Notes under the pieces: model-generated
Told to the model about the DNA's origin: nothing
The model's database searches: none
The model's input: the letters and a program-made list of their open reading frames with translations, nothing else
Shown here: piece by piece, positions 56,254 through 64,000 of the stretch
How positions within the stretch are numbered: position 1 is the first letter of the stretch
How the letters are laid out: every line of letters starts with the position of its first letter
Assembly (NCBI GenBank): GCA_905116865.2
Contig: CAJHNH020004868.1
Coordinates: 85,001 to 149,000 of the forward strand
DNA from: Candidula unifasciata
Taxonomy: Eukaryota > Mollusca > Gastropoda > Stylommatophora > Geomitridae
Direction of reading: 5' to 3'
Length of the DNA stretch: 64,000 bases
Program-made: the position numbers and the translations under genes

Positions 56254-57435
56254 CGCAAACATCAAAGTTACATTGTTTAGTATCAAATTTAATTCCTTGT
56301 GTAGACCGCGTGTTGTACGTTGTGATTTATTTGAGTACAATTTACAAAGTGTTGAACTTTGGTTTTCTGAATTTAGTTGGAAAAATAATTATGTATTCCA
56401 TTATATTCCGGGGATTCACCCTATTGGTTTGATTGTCTGTATTTTTCTTCCTTTCTTTATGAACTCAGGGACCAATACAATTCCCCTAGACTTTCTCAAT
56501 TCGAGCCCTGTAAATTATTAGGAAGGATTATAGGGGATCTGCAGGCGAGGAAAAATTCCGCCAAACTAGCGTTCCACACTGACCAGGATACACGCTTATA
56601 GCCAAGAGAGTCATTGCAATGATGTGTGTCAGCACATCTAGCTATATTTCTTTAGAATGCTCAAACCATTTGTAAAATATATATATAATTACATACCGGT
56701 GATTCTATGACACACTGTACGTTTTTTGGGACAGAAGGAACCAATAATACTCCAAAAGTACTCCAAAAGAGTGTGCGTTTAAGTGTGTGTTTGTGTGTGT
56801 ATGTGTGTGTATAAATATATTTATCTGTTTCGCTTTATACATGTTCTCAACTACGCAGAATCGCCACATGCTCAAGCTTCGTGACTGTTTATCGTTTATT
56901 CAATCATCTATATACCGTGGAAACGTTTGTAATTAGAACCATTATTATCCGTATTATATTCTTTGCAGGTGCTGTTTCTTATTTAGCAACATTGATTCGG
57001 TATGTGTATGTATCTCTGCCACACGTTTACTCATTTAAGACACTCTTCTTTTGTTAGGCATATGATATTTTGTTAGCTGCTGGCTGGTAAAATAAACAGC
57101 ACATGGATGCCATTCAAACATCGCAAGTGTTTGTATGGATTGCTTGGTGGCAATTGTTACTGACGTTCTCTTTTTCACGTCAGGCGGAAGACTAAGACAA
57201 GGCTTTTACATAGCATTTCCGGACATAAGGCTTCTGCATACGAACTATATCCGCAATGATCTCATACCTGCGAGAGAATACATGTGTCACATTAGCTCCG
57301 CAGATGTTCATGGTTTAAGTGACCGAACGAAAAAATTTCGACAGAAACTATTCTTCCATTAGCTAGTAAAATAAATACGTCCCTTCTATGGATTTGTTCT
57401 CAGGACACTGTATCTGAAAATATCGTTACAAACAT
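56252..57435. other. No recognised feature
   Basis: Unassigned. A GT-rich patch lies at about 56784-56812. Open frames starting in the poly-T/poly-G tract are artefacts. Confidence 0.5.
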
Positions 57436-57439
57436 TGCT

Positions 57440-57750
57440 CTGTGCACTAACGCAACACCACTCAGTGAGTAGCAACGTTAGTATCTTCAGCCGCCTCCAC
57501 TCTTATGTTTTTAGTCGATGTTGTCTGTCATTGTTAGCATACCTGTCTACATCCTTCTGTCTCATCCACTTTCGATCATTTCTGACACAGATAATCTTCT
57601 ATGCCTTGATGGCATGCAGTCTATCATCATCATACTTGGTCTCCCTCTGTGTTACCACCCCGCCAACTTTACAACTGTCAAGGTGTACTCCAATTTTCTC
57701 CTTCTCATGACTATAGAATGTTTACTGTCTCCGTCTAATGTTGATAATTA
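57440..57750 (-). pseudogene. LINE 3' fragment, family G copy 3
   Basis: Plus strand: TTGTTAGCATACCTGTCTAC, TTCTGTCTCATCCACTTTCG, CACAGATAATCTTCTATGCC, TTGATGGCATG, TTGGTCTCCCTCTGTGTTAC, TTCTCATGACTATAGAATGT. It is the least decayed of the three family G copies (44270, 46090). The minus strand would be the LINE C-terminal tail. Confidence 0.6.
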
Positions 57751-58119
57751 GTTCTGTTCGTGAGTTAATAACTTTCATGACTAGTTGATTACTCTTTTTA
57801 TCTGCCCATGGTGTTTTCGACATTCGTCCATAAACCAGATGTCTGCAACTTCCATATAACATTTTCTCTAATCGGATGACTGTACATGAATCACTTCCGT
57901 GTTTAGGAATTCATTATACTCCTCATAAGAACTTTTTTTCTCCCCCTAATTTAAAAAAAAAATAGATTGTTTATAATGGTATATATGTAGTCAGCGTCTG
58001 TGGCTTGGGCATTGCGAACGCGCTTCGTAATACCGGGCTACCGGGTTCGATCCCAGCTGCAAACGGTTTGTCATGGATTGGTTTCGACAGTAGTACCGAG
58101 AGCTGATTGTTCGAAAAGC

Positions 58120-58130
58120 AGTGGCAAACT
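58120..58130. repeat. Target-site duplication, left (nested SINE-B)
   Basis: AGTGGCAAACT, repeated exactly at 58351-58361. Confidence 0.92.
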
Positions 58131-58350
58131 AGGTTAGTTGCGTATCCTTTACAGGACGTTGCAGAACCAACACTAACAGCCCCTGGCTGTTGCGTGGTTT
58201 TTTCTAGGCAAATTTACGTCCAGTAGTTTGCCATTGCTTACTGGACGGTCGGCTTTCTTGATGCCATCGTCGAAACCAACGCAAGGCTCATGGCCCGCAG
58301 CTGGGATCGAACCCGGCATCACGGCCTTACGAAGCGTTCGCATCGACTTA
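58131..58350 (-). mobile_element. SINE-B, inserted into another SINE-B
   Basis: A 220-bp minus-strand copy whose 5' end is cut about 15 bases into the tRNA head (starts TAAGTCGATGCGAACGC), with B box GGTTCGATCCC and the full body and 3' end. The 5' truncation and 11-bp duplication fit target-primed reverse transcription. It is the younger of the two. Confidence 0.93.
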
Positions 58351-58361
58351 AGTGGCAAACT
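58351..58361. repeat. Target-site duplication, right (nested SINE-B)
   Basis: AGTGGCAAACT, identical to 58120-58130. Confidence 0.92.
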
Positions 58362-58457
58362 ACTGAACGTAATATTTGCCTAGAAAAACCACAACAGACA
58401 AAATATGCTGGGGTTGCTTTTGCAACGTCCTGTATGGGATAAGCAACTAACTTGATA

Positions 58458-59020
58458 TTCTGTTCTTTCTTTTGTGAAACGCTGCATTTGCTTGAATTAC
58501 GTTTCTTGCATCTTCTATCGAATGCTATCAGAGTACCGAAACGCTAAAACATCGACTTGCTTTAGAATCGTCCCATTTACTTTATTTACTTATACGGTGA
58601 ATTTTGGCTAGCATATTTTCTTTTGAGCTATCATTACTTCTGTTTTTCTGGTAATAAGTTTAGACCTTTGATTTTACGTTTTTTGTTTTTTTTTTTCAAC
58701 AATTACGGCCCTCCTTTCTTGCAGTTAAGTTACATTTCAGCGATCATTAGCATATTGCGAGTTGTTTACAGTATACCCACTCCATTCATCTCACCTAAGA
58801 ACATTCTGCTCCCCAAACACAATATTCTCCTGCTTGGCGGTTTTTTACCTGCACCAGTCAGCTGGTGGGTAGGTGCGCTAGTCGCTGTTGTTATTTTGGT
58901 TTAGACTGTGAATTTGCAATAAATAATACAGTTCAATGAAAGACGAGTCTATCCTGCATTTTACAGCTGCCACTTTCTCAAAGCGTGGGGCTTGAGTGGG
59001 TTTGTGGATGCGAATATTCA
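58458..59020. other. No recognised feature
   Basis: Unassigned sequence with a poly-T tract at about 58680-58697. Confidence 0.5.
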
Positions 59021-59023
59021 GTT

Positions 59024-59600
59024 AGTCAGTCAGTCAGTAGCCTGCCCTTTGCAGAACCTTGCTCTCATAAAAACTTTCCGGAAAACTTCCCGAGAAAACT
59101 TCAAGCAAGATGGCCCCAAGTCTGATACATCCTTCTGGAGATCATCCTGCACCCATCTTCTCTTTGGCCTTTTTTGCTCTTTTCTTCCCAGACATATTCC
59201 ACTCTATTATTGTTCTTATAAACTTTTGTGACATTTCAAGTGACCAAAATATTTTAATTTTTTTTGTTTTTTGTTTTATCCTCTTTAATAGCCAACATTC
59301 TTCAGTATTTAGTTCTTGAAGTATAGTTGCATTTGTTCTTGTCTTTACCCATGATATTCTTAGAACCCCACAATAACACTTGTATCCAAATGCATTTATG
59401 CGCTGTTCAGCTTGTTTAGTAAGTGTACAGGTCTCACAGGCGTATGTTACAATGGGAAAGATGCATGCCCTTAGAAATCTAATTTTTTTAGTTCTGTCTG
59501 TCCCAATACATAAATTATTCAGTTGTTTTAGTCTCTGAAGAGCAACGGATAGCATATTCACTGCAGATATTCCCTGCGTGATGTAATGTTCTCTCATAAA
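59024..59600 (-). pseudogene. LINE 3' fragment (RT thumb and C-terminal tail)
   Basis: A 151-codon minus-strand open frame (59597-59142). It holds TKKIRFLRACIFPIVTYACE then TCTLTKQAEQRINAFGYKCY, GVLRISWVKTRTNATILQEL and WLLKRIK, which are the conserved thumb and tail words of a LINE group (family: TYACETWTLTK--E-RI-AFE-KCYRR-LRISW). Past the stop, a second phase gives DDLQKDVSDLGPSC and RARFCKG before the end. The 3' end on the minus strand is AAGGTTCTGCAAAGGGCAGG then CTACTGACTGACTGACTAAC. The catalytic palm is absent. Confidence 0.82.
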
Positions 59601-59751
59601 TCATAGATTTAAACACAGAATCAAACAATGTACACAACACCGTGTCAGTAACTTTTAAATTTTAAGTATGTTCAGATTTCAAAATATCGGGAGTTTCCAA
59701 ACTGACCATCACTTTTGCCTTTTTCTGAAAAGGCTACTGTATTCTGTCCTT

Positions 59752-59758
59752 GTGTGTG

Positions 59759-59789
<31 letters not shown>

Positions 59790-59812
59790 ATGTGTGTGTG
59801 TGTGTGTGTGGG
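59752..59812. repeat. (GT)n / (GTGC)n microsatellite
   Basis: GT units with an internal GTGCGTGCGTGCGTGC block. Confidence 0.93.
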
Positions 59813-60182
59813 TGGGTGGGTGGGTGGGTGGGGTGGGGTGGGTGGGTCGGTGGGTCGGTCGGTCGGTCGGTCGGTCGGTCGGTCGGTCGGTCGGTGGGTC
59901 GGTCGGTCGGTCGGTCGGTCGGTCGGTCGGTCAGTGGGTCGGTGGGTCGGTCGGTCGGTGGGTCGGTGGGTCGGTCGGTGGGTCGGTGGGTGGGTCGGTC
60001 GGTGGGTCGGTGGGTGGGTCGGTCGGTGGGTCGGTGGGTCGGTCGGTCGGTCGGTCGGTGGGTCGGTCGGTGGGTCGGTCGGTCGGTCGGTCGGTGGGTC
60101 GGTCGGTGGGTCGGTCGGTCGGTCGGTCGGTCGGCCGGCCTGCCTGCCTGCGGGCGGGTGGGTGGGCTGGTGGGTGGGTGTG
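59810..60182. repeat. (GGTC/GGTG)n tetranucleotide array
   Basis: About 90 tetranucleotide units mixing GGTC and GGTG. It begins with pure GGGT units (59808-59850) and ends with GGCC/TGCC/GGGC variants. Because the period is 4, all three plus-strand frames stay open and give SVGRSVGG-like peptides, which are artefacts. The initial GGGTGGGT block is a G-quadruplex candidate. Confidence 0.96.
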
Positions 60183-60212
60183 TGTTTTTTGTTTTGTTTT
60201 TTTATATTTTTT

Positions 60213-60442
60213 ACTTTATTAAGTAAAGTAAGTAAAGGCCTCTTGTCAAACTGGTAGCTAGTCGGACTTTGTTATAAACTTATATTTTAATGATTCTGAA
60301 ATACTGATATTGTGCAACATTGTTAAGCATCATTATCCTGATGTGCTTTTATGCGGTCATGATGGGTCTCCGCGAATGATAACTAGAATCACCTATCTTT
60401 GCAAGAAAGGCTCTTGCACTGCTCATGCGTGGGCCACTATCT
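60213..60442 (-). repeat. Dispersed repeat E, copy 2
   Basis: Second copy of the 50198-50425 repeat. It begins TTAAGTAAAGTAAGTAAAGG and continues GGTAGCTAGTCGGACTTTG, CTGAAATACTGAT, ATGCGGTCATGATGGGTCTC, ACTAGAATCACCTATC, GCGTGGGCCACTATC. Confidence 0.75.
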
Positions 60443-60674
60443 ATTGAACCTCTTTAACATCACCGAGTACTTGTTATTTTACTTTTAAGCGAATGAGCAA
60501 ACGTATCATGCTTCGAGATACAACCAGTTATACTGTACCCATAGGACAAATACACCAGGCCGATTTTCTCAATGCTCTCAGGGAGACAGGACGAGTGGAT
60601 GACTCATGAGACCTGGTGAATTGATAACCGTGACAAGATTACAAGAACTTCTTGTTAAAGAAGTGTTGCCAGGT

Positions 60675-61060
60675 ATGAACACTATAGAGGTAGCCATAAA
60701 TAGTAGTACACCGAGATATGAACACTATAGAGGCAGTCATTAATAGTGGTACACCGAGATATGAACACTATAGAGGTAGCCATTAATAGTGGTACACCGA
60801 GATATGAACACTATAGAGGTAGCCATTAATAGTGGTACACCGAGATATGAACACTATAGAGGTAGCCATTAATAGTGGTACACCGAGATATGAACACTAT
60901 AGAGGTAGCCATTAATAGTGGTACACCGAGATATGAACACTATAGAGGTAGCCATAAATAGTAGTACACCGAGATATGAACACTATAGAGGTAGCCATAA
61001 ATAGTAGTACACTGAGATATGAACACTATACAGGTAGCCATAAAAGAGTAGTACATGGTC
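60675..61060. repeat. 43-bp minisatellite, about 9 copies
   Basis: Units begin ATGAACACTATAGAGGTAGC at 60675 and every 43 bases to 61019. Two variants (ATTAATAGTGGTACAC and ATAAATAGTAGTACAC) are grouped: the first in the middle copies, the second at both ends. Confidence 0.96.
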
Positions 61061-61922
61061 ACAAAACTGGTGTTATCAGGCGTCATTCGCTGAGAGAGAT
61101 ACTGAAGATGCAATCCGAGCTCATGTGCACTTGTCCGATATTTGAAAAAAAAAAAAAAAAAAAATGATAGATTGATTTACTAAGTAACCAACCAACTAAG
61201 ACAACTCCGTGGCCGAAGAGTTATTTCCCTCTCCGTAAACCTGTGGATACGAGAAAACTAAAGGAAATTAACACGACCAGCGTGTAATACGAATTATGCG
61301 AATTCAACAGTAAAATAAGTTTTAAACAATAATTTCCCACAGTAAATTTAAACGTTTCAGACACAAATAATACATCGCACAATTTATTACCTGGCAAATG
61401 CGATCCGATGCTTCGCTTTAAAAAAAAAAAGTCACGTTCAGCCAGCAACCACGAAGAGAGAGTTTTAAGTTATAATTATGACTAGATTAAGTGCGTCACA
61501 TAAGATGGTTTAGCATTGCCCGCCACCAAGAACCCTGAAAAGGACTCCTGAGTGTGGATGAGATCGAAGTAGACAACCTCAAGTCGTCTACCGGCGAATC
61601 AATGGGCGATAATATCCTAGCATATTTTACTGTTTAACTTAAATCTGGCATGGTAAGCCACGTGACTATATTGATATAAAGTGAGTATCTTGATTTTGTG
61701 GCGATTCAATAAACCAAGTACTTGGTGCCTCAATATAACCACAACATTCACACCATTACCACTTCTAGCTGCGGCTGCTGCTTCTGCTTCCACGACTACA
61801 CCGCCAGCAGCAACACAACCACCTCTACTAACAACAACCACTACCACTGCTGCTTCTCTGTCTCTTTCGCTTTATTACAGTTTTGATTGAGTGAATGCAG
61901 AAAACGTCTGGATTGTCTGTGC
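61061..61922. other. No recognised gene
   Basis: Unassigned. Poly-A at 61145-61163. A trinucleotide-biased patch (GCTGCTTCTGCTTCC..., ACAACAACCACTACC...) lies at about 61765-61860 and produces an Ala/Thr-rich open frame that I regard as low-complexity. Confidence 0.5.
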
Positions 61923-62318
<396 letters not shown>

Positions 62319-62323
<5 letters not shown>

Positions 62324-62519
62324 ATATTCTCTTTAAAGTTATACTAAACTTCACTCATCTAAGATTGATTTTGATATCGTAGTACCATACGGTGCGAAAA
62401 ATTGTCCACTTGTTCTGTGTTTAATTTTATTTCTACATTGAAGGCCACTGTAATAAATTATGTCAGGGTATTCAGGTCCTTTTTTCAAACAATTTAATAT
62501 GTTACTATGAAATTAGGTT
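62319..62519. other. No recognised feature
   Basis: Short unassigned stretch between the array and the LINE tail. Confidence 0.4.
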
Positions 62520-64000
62520 TCTTCTTCTTCTTCTGCCTTTCTATCCCCCAATGGAGCATAGGCCCTCAACCAACTCACGCCAAGCCGTTCTATCCTTCGC
62601 CATTGCATGGAGCTCTCCCCATGTCCTCCCAATATTTCTAACCTCATTCTCCAGCTCTCTTCTCCATGTGTTTTTTGGCCTCCCTTTATTTCTAAGCCCC
62701 TGTGGGTTCCAATGCAAAGACATTCTAGTTATGCTGTTATCCTGTTTTCTCAGTGTGTGCCCTATCCAACGCCAGCGTCTTTTCCTCACCTCCTGATCCA
62801 CTGGAGCCTGTTTAGTTCTCTCCCAAAGTTCTACATTAGTTATTCTATCATACCATTTTATTTCCTCTATTCTGCGCAGGCACCAGTTAATGAATGTCTG
62901 TAATTTATTAGTAATTGCCTTGGTTGTTCTCCATGTTTCCGCCCCATTAAAAAATTTTAGTTTAGTATTTCTTTTAATTTCTTTTGACCTCCACAAATTC
63001 CCTAGTGCTATGAAAGCCCCTCTTGCCTTTTGTATTCTTATTTTAATATCTCTATCAGTTCCTCCATCTTTATCTACATTACTGCCTAAATAGGTGTACG
63101 ACTCCACGTCTTGGAGTGGGGTGCCATTAAGAGAAACCACATTACTATTTGCCTGATTTATTCTCATTACCTTTGTCTTTCCTTTATGGATTTTCAGACC
63201 AAGCTGCTGTGATCTCCTGTTTTCATTTCAAATGCATCTATTAGCTTTCCCTCATGAAGAACTCGACATTTCATGTCTTTATATGTTGCCTTTACTAAGT
63301 TGATAATTTTCAGTGGGATTCCATAGTGCCCCATCAATTTCCAGAGAGATTCCCTATCAATGCTGTCAAATGCTTTTTCATAGTCTATAAATCCAATGTA
63401 AAGTGGTGAGTTCAGTTCAATGCTTTGCTCTATTATAATACGTAATGTGGCTATCTGGTCAGTACAGGATCTGTTTGACCGAAAACCTGCCTGCTCATCT
63501 CTTAGCATTTTATCAATAGAATCTTTTAATCTTTCCAAAATAATTCTACTTAATATTTTTCCAGGAACTGACAGCAACATAATTCCTCTATAGTTTTCAC
63601 ACTCCTGTAGATCACCTTTTTTGGGCTGTTTCACAAGATATCCTTCTCTCCAGTCTGCTGGTATTTCTTCGGTCTCCCAGACTTTACTAAATAATATATG
63701 TAGCAATTCTGTTGATGTGTTTATGTTCGTCCTGATGGCTTCAGCTGGGATACCATCTGGGCCTGTCGCCTTTCCTTCCTTGAGAAGATTTATAGCTTTT
63801 CTAATTTCCTCTTTGGATGGTACCTCACAGTTGATATCCAGTTCCATTTCTAAAGGCTGGATATCTGGGGGAACCTCTGGGCCTGGTCTATTTAGAAGCA
63901 TTTCAAAATATTCAACCAATCTGTCCATTTGATCTTTAGTGTTAGTACCTTTCCTTGACTATTTTTGATTGATCCAGTTGGCTGACTATATTTACCTACT
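62520..64000 (-). pseudogene. LINE reverse transcriptase, 3' half with internal deletion
   Basis: Minus strand, entering from beyond the right edge. The frame is open from the window edge to 63194: DRLVEYFEMLLNRP, EEIRKAINLLKEGKATGPDG then IPAEAIR (RT fingers), NYRGIMLLSVPGKILSRIIL, EQAGFRSNRSCTDQI, then DYEKAFDSIDRESLWKLM (palm motif A with catalytic Asp), and FEMKTG. At about 63213 it breaks and resumes in another frame with QQLGLKIHKGKTKVMRIN, VESYTYLGSNVDKDGG, RRIEEIKWYDRITNVELWER, RKRRWRWIGHTLRK, LRNKGRPKNTWRRE and W-ELVEGLCSIGG, with a stop after it. The missing segment would hold the FADD motif. Ends in a (GAA)n tail (62520-62535). APE-type LINE, RTE- or CR1-like; clade not fixed. Confidence 0.93.

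Larger units (their letters stand above)
57990..58457 (+). mobile_element. SINE-B copy split by an inverted SINE-B
   Basis: Left half 57990-58130: GTCAGCGTCTGTGGCTTGGG, B box GGTTCGATCCC (58044-58054), GGTTTCGACAGTAGTACCGA, then GCAGTGGCAAACT. Right half 58351-58457: AGTGGCAAACTACTGAACGT, TTGCCTAGAAAAACCACAAC, GCAACGTCCTGTATGGGATA then AGCAACTAAC. Joining the halves at the duplicated AGTGGCAAACT restores the order of 48026-48247. Confidence 0.9.

Noticed and set aside
59668..60257. Three overlapping open frames of about 160-185 codons with SVGR/WVGG repeats
   Set aside because: Produced by the GGTC/GGTG array in all three frames; no independent coding evidence.
61681..61890. Ala/Thr/Pro-rich short protein
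   Set aside because: The sequence is a trinucleotide-biased low-complexity patch; there is no homologue I can name and no splice context.

Overview
This window looks like non-coding, repeat-dense nuclear DNA from an invertebrate animal. I found no convincing host protein-coding gene, rRNA, functional tRNA, CRISPR array or prokaryotic feature in 64 kb. The evidence is: very long microsatellites (AT, CT/GA, CTGT, CTAT, GGTC/GGTG, CAA, ATT), several minisatellites, tRNA-derived SINEs with RNA polymerase III A and B boxes, decayed APE-type LINEs, a Tc1-like and a Tigger/pogo-like DNA transposon, and Helitrons. This mix fits a mollusc, perhaps a gastropod, but the taxon is inference only.

Layout. 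1-9 kb: a (CACT)n-type satellite, a 65-bp minisatellite (5461-5816), a LINE 3' fragment (6895-7160) and a Tigger transposase remnant (7442-8214). 10-14 kb: CT arrays, a degenerate RNase H-bearing LINE (10860-12420) split by a complete SINE-A with a perfect 10-bp target duplication, another LINE tail, a (CTGT)n/(CTTT)n array and an R-repeat copy. 14-23 kb: mostly unassigned DNA with AT/CA/CT arrays and paired dispersed repeats. 23.4-27 kb: a LINE tail, a 1.5-kb minisatellite, and a 500-bp non-autonomous Helitron with intact ends. 28.4-30.1 kb: a SINE-C interrupted by a 1512-bp Tc1-like element with TIRs and TA duplication. 31.4-34.9 kb: a decayed autonomous Helitron on the minus strand, carrying Rep/helicase pieces and an inserted R repeat. 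37-41 kb: SINE-C, SINE-B and SINE-A copies, one of them nested. 43-49 kb: LINE 3' fragments, long AT arrays, SINE-B and R repeat. 51-54 kb: a 158-bp minisatellite and an R repeat split by a 384-bp foldback element with 8-bp target duplication. 55-61 kb: SINE-C, LINE tails, a SINE-B nested inside a SINE-B, a 370-bp GGTC/GGTG array and a 43-bp minisatellite. 61.9-64 kb: CT/CTAT/AT array and the 3' half of a LINE reverse transcriptase running off the window edge.

The elements relate to one another by parasitism and nesting rather than by pathway. SINE-B ends in a tail that resembles the 3' end of the LINE fragments at 59028 and 48255, which suggests a SINE/LINE partnership. The 500-bp Helitron shares its 3' hairpin and 5' sequence with the coding Helitron. 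Five nested insertions give a relative age order. Every protein-coding remnant recognised here is broken by frameshifts, stops or internal deletions. Family names SINE-A/B/C and R/D/E/F/G/H/I are working labels used only in this annotation.
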